The position numbers were made by a program, and so were the translations under genes. From positions 40,334 to 104,333 of the forward strand of contig DXGM01000011.1 in NCBI GenBank assembly GCA_019113915.1: a stretch of DNA of 64,000 nucleotides, given 5' to 3'. Below, piece after piece: positions 16,901 to 25,020 of this stretch. This stretch comes from Candidatus Gordonibacter avicola (GTDB lineage Bacteria > Actinomycetota > Coriobacteriia > Coriobacteriales > Eggerthellaceae). Below the pieces are notes generated by a model. That model was not told the origin of the DNA. It ran no database searches and worked only from the letters and a program-made list of their open reading frames with translations. Numbering within the stretch: position 1 is the first letter of the stretch; each line of letters begins with the position of its first letter.

Positions 16901-17795
16901 CGTGCGGCGCCAGCCGTCTTCCTCGCCAGTGGAGCCGGTCGAACTCATCTCCCATCGCGACGCCATTCCGCTTACGTACAACGGCACCATCGCGCGTCCG
17001 CGCGTGGTCATCCCCGTGTTCCCGGGCAACAACTGCGAGTACGACAGCGCCCGCGCGTTCGAACAGGCCGGTGCTGTGGTGGAAACGCTCATCGTGAACA
17101 ACCTCTCGCCCGAGAAGGTGGCCGAAAGCACCGAGGCGCTGGTCAAAGCCATCAATAACAGTCAGATCATCATGATCCCCGGCGGCTTCTCCGGCGGCGA
17201 CGAGCCCGACGGCTCCGCGAAGTTCATCACAGCGTTCTTCCGCGCTCCTGCTGTCACCGAGGCGGTGCGCGACCTCTTGCAGAATCGCGACGGCCTCATG
17301 CTGGGCATCTGCAACGGCTTCCAAGCGCTCGTGAAGTTGGGTCTCGTGCCGTTCGGCGACATTCGCCCGATGGATGAGGATTGCCCGACGCTCACGTTCA
17401 ACGAAATCGGCCGTCACCAGAGCCGCCTCGTGCGCACGCGTGTGGCGTCGAATCTGTCCCCGTGGCTCGCCCGCTGCGAGGTGGGCGACATCCATACGGT
17501 GCCAGTGAGCCACGGCGAGGGTCGCTTCGTTGCTAGCCCCGAGGTGCTGGCCCAGCTGCAAGCGAACGGCCAAATTGCCACGCAGTACGTGGATGCCAAC
17601 GGTATGCCGTCGATGGACCTTGACGTGAACCCGAACAGCTCCGTGCTTGCCATTGAGTCCGTGACCAGCCCCGACGGCCGCATCCTCGGCAAAATGGGCC
17701 ACAGCGAGCGCCGCGGCAACGGCCTCTACCAAAACGTCCCCGGCAACCAATGGCAACCCCTCTTCGAAAGCGGCATCAGCTACTTCACCGACTAG
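13977..17795 (+). CDS. purL: Phosphoribosylformylglycinamidine synthase, PurL-PurQ fusion
   Basis: The 1272-residue protein is the long clostridial-type FGAM synthase. An N-terminal PurS-like region (1-150) is followed by the synthetase half, with TYWSDHCRHTTFG, KNETHNHPTEIEPFGGAATC and GGRTGRDGIGGATGSSK. The C-terminal PurQ-like glutaminase has PGNNCEYDSARAF and the nucleophile Cys in LGICNGFQALVKLG. It uses glutamine and ATP to convert FGAR to FGAM. The linker between the halves (about residues 955-985) is encoded by a dispersed repeat and reads CHPERSEAESKD, a known signature of intergenic repeat DNA. The start is ATG 13977, with GGAGAGAG upstream. Confidence 0.93.
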   Translation: MVSRVYVEKKPGFDGEARALAHELRDILGIEHLEGLRLVNRYDVEGISDELFSQCVPTVFSEPQSDVATLDMPDARGAAVFAVEYLPGQFDQRADSASECIQLISQGERPEVRSAKVYLLEGALTDEDVAAIKRYVINPIEAREASLEPRDTLHMEQPVPGAVEIISGFLDLDEAGLAAFLDERGLAMDLADLTFCQQYFAEEGRCPTITEIKMIDTYWSDHCRHTTFGTVLDDVVIEDEAVQRAFERYLEMRHDLGRDEKPVCLMDMGTIGARWLKAQGTLTGLDESEEINACTVKVKVDVNGEEQDWLYLFKNETHNHPTEIEPFGGAATCVGGAIRDPLSGRSYVYQAMRVTGAADPLVPVSETLPGKLPQRKLVTTAAAGYSSYGNQIGLATGQVNELYHPGYAAKRMEIGAVVGATPADHVRRETPAPGDVIVLLGGRTGRDGIGGATGSSKAHKMGSLESCGAEVQKGNAPVERKIQRLFRRGDACRLIKRCNDFGAGGVSVAVGELADGLHIVLDRVPKKYDGLDGTELAISESQERMAVALAAEDVDTFIGYAHEENLEATPIATVTEEPRVRMEWNGDTIVDVSRAFLNSNGAPKHQVVRVVPGGTYERTWEGDTLAERMGALVSDLNVCSNKGLSERFDSTIGAATALMPFGGSRQLTPALAMVAKLPVFGETTTVSGMAWGFNPYLTEADPFVGSYVAVVESVAKLVAAGFAREDMYLTFQEYFEKLRDEPERWGKPAAAVLGALMAQVDLGVGAIGGKDSMSGSFEQLDVPPTLVSFATAVGSVERVTSPEFKQAGSRVVRIAPASYNGVLPDAAGLLEASALVERLISDELALAVSTPGYGGTAEALFKMCVGNGIGVRLTDGMEADDLFAPAYGSFLIEMPACAELPESSDAVRIDELGETTEAYEFVACDETLNLAELQETWEAKLEPVFPYRSKDTRSEASASNTPCHPERSEAESKDPVRRQPSSSPVEPVELISHRDAIPLTYNGTIARPRVVIPVFPGNNCEYDSARAFEQAGAVVETLIVNNLSPEKVAESTEALVKAINNSQIIMIPGGFSGGDEPDGSAKFITAFFRAPAVTEAVRDLLQNRDGLMLGICNGFQALVKLGLVPFGDIRPMDEDCPTLTFNEIGRHQSRLVRTRVASNLSPWLARCEVGDIHTVPVSHGEGRFVASPEVLAQLQANGQIATQYVDANGMPSMDLDVNPNSSVLAIESVTSPDGRILGKMGHSERRGNGLYQNVPGNQWQPLFESGISYFTD
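16862..16900 (+). repeat. Dispersed repeat embedded in the purL coding sequence
   Basis: The stretch starting TGTCATCCTGAGCGGAGCGA and ending GTCGAAGGATCC is the palindrome-rich repeat usually seen between genes. It encodes CHPERSEAESKD in frame. It lies in the linker joining the synthetase and glutaminase domains, where an insertion is likely to be tolerated. No stop codon arises in this frame. Confidence 0.75.
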
Positions 17796-17892
17796 GCTGC
17801 CAGCATTTCAAACCTTTCAAGGGCGGCGCATCCTATGGGTGTGCCGCCCTTGGTATACTGGGGGTATGCGGCCCGCGAGAGAGGTGGTTGGG

Positions 17893-18138
17893 ATGAAGAT
17901 CCTGGGTATGGGTGTACCTGAATTGGTATTTATCTTCTTTAGCTTTCTGCTTCCTGTTGGAGTGATACTGTTCATTGTGTGGCTTGTTTTGAAGCGCCGT
18001 AGCACCGTCGATGAAAAGCAGCGGGCGAGCGCAGCGGCATATCAGCGACTGGCGCAGCTTGATGATTTGCGCAAGCGCGGTGCCCTCACCGAAGAAGAGT
18101 TCGCCCAGAAGAAGCAGCAGATCATGAATGAGTTGTAG
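17893..18138 (+). CDS. SHOCT-domain small membrane protein
   Basis: The start is ATG 17893 (MKILGMGVPELVF), with GAGGTGG 5 bp upstream; an earlier in-frame ATG lacks a ribosome site. The 81-residue protein has one membrane helix (about 8-34) and a C-terminal SHOCT motif, LDDLRKRGALTEEEFAQKKQ. SHOCT domains are short C-terminal oligomerisation modules of unclear function. The next gene begins 8 bp downstream and is probably in the same operon. Confidence 0.75.
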   Translation: MKILGMGVPELVFIFFSFLLPVGVILFIVWLVLKRRSTVDEKQRASAAAYQRLAQLDDLRKRGALTEEEFAQKKQQIMNEL

Positions 18139-18146
18139 GAGGCGCT

Positions 18147-18368
18147 ATGGGCTTTCTGGAATCGTTCAATCGCGGACTTTCGGGCGACGATCAGTACGAA
18201 ATTGCCGGCCGCATTGTGGCGTGCTCCCACTGTGGTGGCGAGGAATTTGACGAACGCTCGGCGCAACTCAACACGGCGGGCTTATCGTTCCTTGACCTCG
18301 ATTGGGCCAACCGCAGCGCCACGGTCCTTGTCTGCAAACACTGCGGCCACCTGGAGTGGTTTCTCTAA
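18147..18368 (+). CDS. Zinc-ribbon small protein
   Basis: The 73-residue protein has two CxxC knuckles, CSHCGGEEF and CKHCGHLEWF, about 38 residues apart, as in a zinc ribbon. The start follows AGGAGGCG at 18137-18144, overlapping the stop of the upstream gene. There are no membrane segments. The role (nucleic-acid binding or other) is not shown. Similar short proteins occur in many Firmicutes and Actinobacteria as hypothetical genes. Confidence 0.65.
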   Translation: MGFLESFNRGLSGDDQYEIAGRIVACSHCGGEEFDERSAQLNTAGLSFLDLDWANRSATVLVCKHCGHLEWFL

Positions 18369-18649
18369 AACAAGTGTGACGCGCCTCGCGCTAACGAAGA
18401 ACCTTCCACTTCTGCAGTTCTCGCTGAAGGGGAATGATGAAGCGCGCCGTGGTTCATCTTGTCTCTGGGCATGAAAAAGGGGCTTGACATTTAATTATCT
18501 TGCCCCTGATCTGGGGTTATATTATTACAAAACCACCTAAAAGTCCAGTCGTGTGTTCTTTTGGAATACGCGGTATATATACGTGCATGCTTTTCACGGG
18601 TTCGCTTTCGGCGTGAAAGTGGGCAAAACGGGCGCGAAGGGGACGGGTG
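18369..18649. other. Intergenic region with a single-ended repeat and a palindrome
   Basis: A degenerate copy of the GTGACGCGCTTCGCGCT repeat end lies at about 18376-18394. A TTGACA hexamer at about 18484 is followed by an AT-rich run. The palindrome CCCCTGATCTGGGG (about 18506-18519) could be an operator or part of a terminator. No gene is seen here. Confidence 0.4.
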
Positions 18650-19306
18650 ATGTGGTTGGGTGGAATCAGCTTGGCAAGGGCACTGCTGGGCACGTCGGTG
18701 CGCGACGAGTTGGCGGCGTGCAACGCGGCAACGGTGGCGCATGGTCTCAGCTTGACCGAAGAGCAAGCCGCGGGCCTCACCGCGCGACGGCGCGAGGCGC
18801 TGGCGGCAACGGGGCGTGTTGAATTCGGCCGCGGTGTGTTGCGCGACATCGCGCAGGGGTTCTGCGATTCTCCCCACGTGCGGCAAGAAAACTACGAGGA
18901 AACGCTTGCGGCTGTGCAAGACACGTTCTACCGGCGCAAAGAGGAAGCCGAAGCCTGCGGCGGCATGGCAGACGACGAGCTGATAGAGGCCTTGCGAGCG
19001 GCGTTCGACGGTCAGGCAAACGGGTCGCTCGATGCGCTGGACGACATTTCGTTGCCAGCGCTACAGCAGTGGGCGAAGCAGAAGCAGGCAGGCGACTACG
19101 ATGAAACTACGCAGCGCGAGGCGGAAGAGGAGCAAGACTTTGACGAATACGAACCCCTGCGCGACGAACTCGACCGCGTCTACGAAACGGGGCGCGACCA
19201 GCGTCCCAGCAACGAATTCGCGGCCAGCTACTACGATGGCTACAACGAACTCTATCGCGTTGGGTTCGACGCGAACAGTCGCATCGGGGGCTCGTCGCTC
19301 TCCTGA
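18650..19306 (+). CDS. DUF6323-family-like protein, probably running into the next gene by a frameshift
   Basis: The start is ATG 18650, with AAGGGGA 6 bp upstream. Residues 1-150 carry NAATVAHGLSLTEEQA, GRVEFGRGVLRDIAQGFCDS and ENYEETLAAVQDTFY, the pattern I associate with DUF6323. After about residue 150 an acidic stretch leads to ASYYDGYNELYRVGFDANSR, which looks like the N-terminal part of the partner family DUF6179. The frame then stops at SSLS. The sequence continues in the next frame as DEALAAFQEQLWALMAKQ. So the two genes may be one fused gene broken by a one-base indel, perhaps in the G5 run at about 19286-19290. The function is unknown. Confidence 0.6.
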   Translation: MWLGGISLARALLGTSVRDELAACNAATVAHGLSLTEEQAAGLTARRREALAATGRVEFGRGVLRDIAQGFCDSPHVRQENYEETLAAVQDTFYRRKEEAEACGGMADDELIEALRAAFDGQANGSLDALDDISLPALQQWAKQKQAGDYDETTQREAEEEQDFDEYEPLRDELDRVYETGRDQRPSNEFAASYYDGYNELYRVGFDANSRIGGSSLS

Positions 19307-20186
19307 CGAAGCGCTGGCAGCATTCCAGGAACAGCTATGGGCCCTGATGGCGAAGCAGGTAAGCCTGTTCACGTTGGGGGAAAGCACCTCGCTTCCCGAA
19401 TACGACGCGCACCGCCTGCTGGCGTCTACCTGTTTTGTGCTGGGCATTGATCCGGACGACCCCGACGAAGAGGCTGTATGTGCGGTGGTAGAACAGGGTG
19501 CAGAAGCGGTGTTCGCGCGCAATCTGGCGTACCTTGAGGCCGAGACGCGACGCGCGGGCGAACTCTGGAAAGAGACGTGCTTGGCCGTGCCGCTTTTGGA
19601 AAGCATCGCGCTGAAGGACACGCTTGAGAGCCTGCGCGCTTTTCCCGCGCGCTACCAGCCGCGGTTTTTCGCACATGAGATTCCCGCAGACATCGACTAT
19701 CCCTTGTCCTGCCCCGTGCCGGAAAGCACGAAGGGCGTGAACTATGTGACCGCCTATCTGGAACAACTGAAGGCCGAATGCCTCTTCATGCAGGTGTTTG
19801 ACCGCGCTCGGTGCCACGCGGTGCTTCGGGCGGTGCATCCGCAGTATGGCGAACTCATCCTCAATCTCTTTGAGCCGGTGGTGGCCACCGCGGTGGGTTG
19901 TGCGCTGGCCGGGTGCTCGGTGCGAAACCTCACGCTGAGCGATGACGACCGGGCGCGCATAAAATCCCTGCTCAGAGAAGCTTCGCCGCGACACATGAAG
20001 AACTTTCTAGATGAAGCGGCCCTTACGGCTTGTGACCAACTTGGATTCCATGCAGCCCCCGCGAATAGTCCTGACGTCACCAACAACCGCATCCGAAACG
20101 CCGTCCGTCAGGTAGCCATCAACCTTATCCCTCGCCTCCGCGCAGCCCTCCACCACGACACGCTCAACGGAGTTTTCCCCAGCTGA
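19260..20186 (+). CDS. DUF6179-family-like protein, start unclear
   Basis: The coding frame is convincing from about 19300 on: SLFTLGESTSLPEYDAHRLL, then VNYVTAYLEQLKAECLFMQV, matching my picture of DUF6179 proteins. No proper start exists: TTG 19260 lies inside the upstream gene with no ribosome site, and ATG 19347 would remove conserved residues (DEALAAFQEQLW). This fits a frameshifted fusion with the upstream gene. DUF6323 and DUF6179 genes are usually neighbours, with no known function. The frame stays intact for 280 residues, so decay, if any, is recent. Confidence 0.55.
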   Translation: MGSTRTVASGARRSPDEALAAFQEQLWALMAKQVSLFTLGESTSLPEYDAHRLLASTCFVLGIDPDDPDEEAVCAVVEQGAEAVFARNLAYLEAETRRAGELWKETCLAVPLLESIALKDTLESLRAFPARYQPRFFAHEIPADIDYPLSCPVPESTKGVNYVTAYLEQLKAECLFMQVFDRARCHAVLRAVHPQYGELILNLFEPVVATAVGCALAGCSVRNLTLSDDDRARIKSLLREASPRHMKNFLDEAALTACDQLGFHAAPANSPDVTNNRIRNAVRQVAINLIPRLRAALHHDTLNGVFPS

Positions 20187-20487
20187 AACAAAGACTGTCA
20201 GCGCTACCACGGGATAAAAGCGTGACGCGCTTCGCGCTGGCTATTACACCAAAAGATGTTTCCTCTTCCAATCAGTATGGCGAGGACATATTGCGAATCC
20301 TTCGAAGAGCGCCTCTTCGAAGGATTCCTGCGTGCCCAAGTGGGCTTCCGTTTGTAGCAGGGGGAGTTGCGGGTTTGAGTGTCTAGCGCGTATAGTGAGG
20401 TTCAACGATACGCTGAATCACCGGGTGGTTGAATCGGCGGGTCGTAGCGGCGGCGCGGCCGTCGATTCCTCTTGAAAGGAGCTCGTC
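20187..20487. other. Intergenic region: repeat end, perfect hairpin, promoter
   Basis: It contains a GTGACGCGCTTCGCGCT repeat end with ATTACACC tail (20222-20250). A perfect 15-bp inverted repeat follows, GAATCCTTCGAAGAG/CTCTTCGAAGGATTC, with a 3-nt loop (20295-20327). The promoter described separately completes the stretch. The hairpin has no T-run, so it is more a palindromic repeat or operator than a terminator. Confidence 0.5.
20367..20396 (+). promoter_or_regulatory. Predicted promoter of the SLH-protease gene
   Basis: TTGCGG (20367-20372), an 18-bp spacer and TATAGT (20391-20396) lie 90 bp before the start codon. Confidence 0.5.
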
Positions 20488-22842
20488 ATGAAGTTGAGAC
20501 CTGCCCCGTCCCTTGTTGTCCGCTGCGTAATTGCATTGTCCCTGGTGGCGGGTCTTGCGCCTTCGCTTGCGCTGGCCGACGAAACGCCGTCGGGTGGCAA
20601 TCAGCTGGTGAATAACATCGCGCAAAACACACGCGCATCCCTTGAGCGTGTGCGCGCAACGGGAAGCGCCGCCGCTTACGCCGACCCGGCTACGTACGCG
20701 TTCGTCGACGATGGCGACGTGGCCCCGCTCACCTCCTACCCAATGAACGAAAAGTTCGACTTGCGCGACCGCAACGTGGTCACGCCTGTAAAGCTCCAAA
20801 ACCCGTGGGGCACGTGTTGGGGGTTCGGCGCTATTGCTGCGTCGGAGACCAGCATTCTCTCTGAGTTGGGCTGGGGTGCCGATGACCTCGATTTGTCCGA
20901 ACTCCACCTGGCCTGGTTCTCGCACACGCCGCTACCGTTGGATGACGAAAGTGGCCAGGGCGGCGAGGGCTACTATACCGCCAGCAACGGTGCAAACGAC
21001 CGGTTGGATACGGGTGGGTTCGGCTTCACGGCCACCTCGGTATTTTCTTCTGGCATTGGTCCTGTTCTGGAAAGCGACGTGCCGTACCGCAACAAAGAAG
21101 GCATAACGGAGAATAACTCAAGCGGCACGCCGGTCTATTACTCGCGGGAGGGTAACTGGTCGGTCGACGAAAGCCTGCGCTTCGTGCAGGCGGTGGAACT
21201 GCAAGAGAGTTCCGTCCTGCCCAGTCCGGCGGCCAAGAATGTCAACGGTGAGTATGAGTACAACGCTTCCGCGACGGCGGCCTTGAAGGGCGAGCTGTTG
21301 GACGGCCGGGCAATCAGTGTTGCGTTCTGCGCAGACACGTCGCGCCCCGGCCAGGAAACACCTGCTCAGTACATCAATTTGGACACGTACGCGCACTACA
21401 CCTACGACGATGCGTACGCCAACCATGTGGTCACCATTGTGGGTTGGGATGACACATATTCTAAGAGCAACTTCCTGGAGGGCCACCAGCCGCCGGCCGA
21501 CGGCGCGTGGATAGCGAAAAACAGCTGGGGCTCCAGCGACGAAGAATTCCCGAACAAGAATAAGTGGGGCATCAATGACAGCGGCTACTTCTACCTGTCC
21601 TATTACGACCGCAGTCTGGCGGATTTAGAGACGTTTGATTACGACACCACGGAACTTGCGACGGGCGATGCGGCCGAAAGCTACTACCTTAACCAGTACG
21701 ATTACCTGCCTTCCGATGGTGTGACCGCGCATCACGAAGCAACGCCGGTGAGCATGGCAAACGTGTTCGAATCCAACGAGGATCAGATTGTGCGCGCGCT
21801 GTCCTGTGAAACGGCCACGCCGGGTACGGAAGTGACCTACGAGGTGTACCTGCTAAAAGACGGGTTCGCAAATCCGCGAGACGGTGAACTGCTGACGACG
21901 GTGAACATGAGGTATGCTTACGGAGGGTTCCACCGCATTGACTTGAAGGACAAATGCTACATTCCTGCCGACCAGAAGTTCTCGGTGGTGGTGACCGAGA
22001 AGGTGGGTGACCAGTACGCGTTTTTGGTTGACTCCGCCATCAACAAAAATGGCTATGACCAGTTGACCAGTCAGGGCATTGAGCTGACCCACTACAACGT
22101 AGGCGTGGTGAATCCGGGCGAGAGTTTCGTGTACACCGATGGCGAATGGATCGACTGGCACGACGCCATCACCGACATCAAAGCCGCGACGGGCAACGAG
22201 GCAGACTTCGACAACTTCCCGCTGAAGGCGTACTCGGACCCTATTGGTCTTCCGCCGTCGGGCTTTTCCGACGTACACGAGCGCGAATGGTACTCCGGCG
22301 TAGTTGATTACGTGGTGAGCAACGACATCATGCACGGCTACGCGGGCACGGACTTGTTTGGGCCGAATGACACGTTGAAACGTCAAGATTTGGCGTGCCT
22401 ATTGTTCAACTACCTGGCGCCGGAGGAAGCGGCTCTGTGGCAGGGCGAGGCGTGGAAGGATGCGACGTGCGAAACGCCGTTTGTGGATGCGCAGGAACCG
22501 GCCTACTATATCCCGGCGCTGAACTGGGCCTACAAGGCGGGCGTGCTTGCGGGGTATGATGATGGCTCCGGGCGCTTCGGCGTGGGGGATACCACCAGCC
22601 GCGAGCAGCTGGCCGTGGTGCTGATGCGCGCTGCGCAGCTTAACGGCGTGGGGCTGCTGGCCGCGCTTGATGACTTCCCTGACGCGGGCGAGGTGAGCCC
22701 CTGGGCCCGTGAGTCAATAGCGTGGTGCGTGGATAACGGCCTCATCACCGGCAGTGACGGCCACCTGCTTCCCGCCAAGGAAGCCACCCGCGCCGAAACC
22801 GCAAAGATGATCAGCGTGTTCGACCAGCTGCGCAAAGGTTAA
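20488..22842 (+). CDS. Secreted papain-like (C1) cysteine protease with three SLH domains
   Basis: The 784-residue protein has a signal peptide (1-30, cut after ALA) and a C1A peptidase domain at about 85-375. The catalytic triad is visible: Cys110 in PWGTCWGFGA, His313 in YANHVVTIVGWDD and Asn345 in AWIAKNSWG. A beta-rich lectin-like region follows (about 390-580). Three SLH repeats end the protein, beginning GFSDVHEREWYSGVVDYV, TPFVDAQEPAYYIPALNWAY and DDFPDAGEVSPWARESIAW. SLH domains anchor proteins to pyruvylated cell-wall polymers, so this protease is probably displayed on the surface. The ribosome site GAAAGGAG precedes ATG 20488. Confidence 0.88.
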   Translation: MKLRPAPSLVVRCVIALSLVAGLAPSLALADETPSGGNQLVNNIAQNTRASLERVRATGSAAAYADPATYAFVDDGDVAPLTSYPMNEKFDLRDRNVVTPVKLQNPWGTCWGFGAIAASETSILSELGWGADDLDLSELHLAWFSHTPLPLDDESGQGGEGYYTASNGANDRLDTGGFGFTATSVFSSGIGPVLESDVPYRNKEGITENNSSGTPVYYSREGNWSVDESLRFVQAVELQESSVLPSPAAKNVNGEYEYNASATAALKGELLDGRAISVAFCADTSRPGQETPAQYINLDTYAHYTYDDAYANHVVTIVGWDDTYSKSNFLEGHQPPADGAWIAKNSWGSSDEEFPNKNKWGINDSGYFYLSYYDRSLADLETFDYDTTELATGDAAESYYLNQYDYLPSDGVTAHHEATPVSMANVFESNEDQIVRALSCETATPGTEVTYEVYLLKDGFANPRDGELLTTVNMRYAYGGFHRIDLKDKCYIPADQKFSVVVTEKVGDQYAFLVDSAINKNGYDQLTSQGIELTHYNVGVVNPGESFVYTDGEWIDWHDAITDIKAATGNEADFDNFPLKAYSDPIGLPPSGFSDVHEREWYSGVVDYVVSNDIMHGYAGTDLFGPNDTLKRQDLACLLFNYLAPEEAALWQGEAWKDATCETPFVDAQEPAYYIPALNWAYKAGVLAGYDDGSGRFGVGDTTSREQLAVVLMRAAQLNGVGLLAALDDFPDAGEVSPWARESIAWCVDNGLITGSDGHLLPAKEATRAETAKMISVFDQLRKG

Positions 22843-22849
22843 GTTCATA

Positions 22850-22946
22850 GGGCAAGGGCTCTGCCCTTGTCCGGTCAGCAAACACAAACTTGTCAGGTCA
22901 ATTGTAGTTGACGGCAAGGGCTCTGCCCTTGCCCTATGGTCAACCT
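22850..22946. repeat. Inverted-repeat element (GGGCAAGGG family)
   Basis: CATAGGGCAAGGGC near 22847 and GCCCTTGCCCTATG near 22925 are inverted 14-bp arms. Each arm also contains the self-palindrome CAAGGGCTCTGCCCTTG. It fills the gap between two convergent genes and probably also serves as their terminator. It is related to the element at 13091-13184. Confidence 0.7.
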
Positions 22947-22957
22947 GGCAGGTGAGG

Positions 22958-24133
22958 CTAGGCCGAGGCTTTTGGCTTTGGCGTGAAGCGCTGCACCAAC
23001 CCTTGCGTTGCTTCGCGCGCCGCCGTTTCCGCAAGGGAGCCCAGCGCGTTTACCAGCACGTCGCGGGCGCCCTCGTCCAGGTTCTTTGCCGCCTCGCCCA
23101 GCAGCGCGATGGACTTCGTGCCGCCCGAGAGCACCTCGGTGGCGTCGCGTGCGCCCGAGGCCTCGAACGCCCGGAACAGGGCGTCCACCACCACGGCCGC
23201 TTCCTCGTCCGAGAACCGCGCGAGCCACTGGGTTATCACCGCGTCGGTGAAACGCGCGCTGTCGGTGAGCCCGTGCACGTACACGAAGTCGTCGCCTTCC
23301 ACGTCCCACGTGAACACGCTGTGCTGCTGCACGCCCTTGTCCGAGCTGTGCACCACCTTTAAGTCCAGGTCAGCGGGCGAATCCATAAGCATGCCCACCA
23401 CGGAATCCTGCGGCACCGTCTTGTGCACGCGGTCGCGAATGGCGGCGTATTCGGCGTCGGTTACCATGCCGGCCTTGAAGCCGGGGCCGTCGTGCGTGAA
23501 CACGCGCTCGATGCGGCTTTGCACCTCCGGCTTCGCGCGCAGCGCTGCGTACAGCGCAAGGTTGCCGCCCTTGGAGTGACCGCCCACGAACAGGCGCTTC
23601 GGCAGTCGCGGCGCCACGGCCTCCAGGTAGCGAACGGCCTGTTCCTGCGCGGGAACAGGCGCGTCGTACACCATGTTGAAGTTCTCGCGCCACCCGGTGA
23701 ACGAGGTGTCCGTGCCGCGAAAGCCGATGTAGGCGAACTCCTTTTTGTACACGAACGTCATTGCCGCGAACTGCGTCTGGCGTTCGGTGTCGAAGAGGCT
23801 CAGGTAGTCGCGCACCGCCATGGTGCGGAAGCGCGGGCTAGCGGCCAAGGCGAACAGGTTTTGTTTCACTTGCTCGGGCGCCAGGCCAGTGAACATATCG
23901 GCGAAGAGTTCGGTGCGCAACGCGTCGACGAAATGCACCGCGCGCGAGGTGGGAGACAGCAGGTTCTCCACGATAATGCCCAGGTCAAGGAACGATTTGC
24001 GCTCGCGCAGCGCCGGCACAATGCCCTCGGCCCGCACCATGCAAAACTGCGACAGCGCCGCCGAGTCCACCGGATTAAACGGCTTCTCATCAAACGAGGC
24101 AAACTCAGTTCCCAAATACTCCAACAGGTTCAT
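22958..24133 (-). CDS. Alpha/beta hydrolase of the DUF2974 (Mbeg1-like) family
   Basis: The start is ATG 24133 (MNLLEYLGTEFASFDEKPFN), with AAGGAC upstream; a longer frame adds ten unlikely residues. The 391-residue protein has the lipase-type elbow FVGGHSKGGNLALY, with Ser as expected nucleophile, preceded by the strand AYIGFRGTDTSFTGW. VFTHDGPGF may supply the Asp and QQHSVFTWDV the His. There is no signal peptide. DUF2974 proteins are cytosolic lipase-like hydrolases with no assigned substrate. It is convergent with the SLH protease. Confidence 0.85.
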   Translation of the reverse strand: MNLLEYLGTEFASFDEKPFNPVDSAALSQFCMVRAEGIVPALRERKSFLDLGIIVENLLSPTSRAVHFVDALRTELFADMFTGLAPEQVKQNLFALAASPRFRTMAVRDYLSLFDTERQTQFAAMTFVYKKEFAYIGFRGTDTSFTGWRENFNMVYDAPVPAQEQAVRYLEAVAPRLPKRLFVGGHSKGGNLALYAALRAKPEVQSRIERVFTHDGPGFKAGMVTDAEYAAIRDRVHKTVPQDSVVGMLMDSPADLDLKVVHSSDKGVQQHSVFTWDVEGDDFVYVHGLTDSARFTDAVITQWLARFSDEEAAVVVDALFRAFEASGARDATEVLSGGTKSIALLGEAAKNLDEGARDVLVNALGSLAETAAREATQGLVQRFTPKPKASA

Positions 24134-24163
24134 AGGCGTCCTTCCCGAGGCGGGTAGTTCCAT

Positions 24164-24360
24164 TGTACGCCAAGGAAAAAGCGCGACGCGCTCACGAGTT
24201 GGCTATTGCATGCAAAGGGACTGACCCCGCGGAATCAGGTCAGCCCCTTGTGGCCCACTTCGGGCCGGCCCCCGCGAGGGGGGATATGTAGCCCGTGAAG
24301 TGGGCCTATGCCGCGTGCGGACGGGGCGCGCGCGGACAACACGACGCGCGGGTGCCTCGC
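24164..24360. other. Intergenic palindromes
   Basis: A degenerate GCGCGACGCGCT repeat end lies at about 24180. Two palindromes follow: AAGGGACTGACC/GGTCAGCCCCTT (about 24218-24253) and GCCCACTTC/GAAGTGGGC (about 24261-24304). They lie between two minus-strand genes and probably end the asp23 transcript. Confidence 0.45.
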
Positions 24361-24888
24361 TTACTGGTTCATCGAGGAGCCGCTCTGCCCGTCGTCGGTG
24401 TTGTTGCCATTCTTCTGGTCGTACTCGTCCTGCGTCATGACGTCCACCACGTTCACGGTCATCTCGACCACGTTCAGGCCGGTCATGTCCTTGATGTCCT
24501 TGCTCACAACGTCCTTGATCTGGTCGAACACGTCGGAGGCGGACTTGCCATACTCCAGGATGATGTCCAGGTCAACCTTGGCGTTCTGGTCGTCCACCAC
24601 GTCGGCGTCCACGCCCTTGGTCTTGTCGCTGCCGCCCAGGCCTTCTTGGATGCGGGACAGCACGTTGCCGCGCATGTCAATGATGCCGTCAATCTTCTGC
24701 GCGGCCTTGGAGGACACCTTCTCCACAACGGCCTCGTCAATTACTAGCTTGTACTGCGGCTCGGCTTTCACGTCGTCGGCGCCGGACGCGCTCATGTTCT
24801 CCATCGAGTCGAAGTCCATCGACGCGTACGGATCGTAGCTGCTGGTGGAATTGGAGGTAGAGGGCTGGGTCATAGTTGCTTGGCTCAT
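24361..24888 (-). CDS. Asp23/Gls24-family envelope stress protein
   Basis: The 175-residue protein has a Ser/Thr-rich N-terminal tail (1-40), then the Asp23 domain: YKLVIDEAVVEKVSSKAAQK, IIDMRGNVLSRI, and ILEYGKSASDVFDQIKD. Asp23 is a membrane-associated cytosolic protein held at the membrane by AmaP. The start follows AAAGGAAC. It is the last gene of a three-gene unit (amaP-like, DUF2273, asp23) read right to left. The role is envelope homeostasis by family knowledge. Confidence 0.88.
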   Translation of the reverse strand: MSQATMTQPSTSNSTSSYDPYASMDFDSMENMSASGADDVKAEPQYKLVIDEAVVEKVSSKAAQKIDGIIDMRGNVLSRIQEGLGGSDKTKGVDADVVDDQNAKVDLDIILEYGKSASDVFDQIKDVVSKDIKDMTGLNVVEMTVNVVDVMTQDEYDQKNGNNTDDGQSGSSMNQ

Positions 24889-25020
24889 GGTAGTTCCTTT
24901 CTTTCATCGTGCGATTTACCTGCGGAAACGGAATGTGCGGAACGTGCGGCGCCGCCTCTCGACGGCGACCCCGCCACACGACAGAAGGTCGCGCGCCGGG
25001 GGCGGGGCGGCACGGAGTCG

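Noticed and set aside
15975..17756. 593-residue open frame on the minus strand opposite purL
   Set aside because: Shadow frame; purL is complete and conserved on the plus strand.
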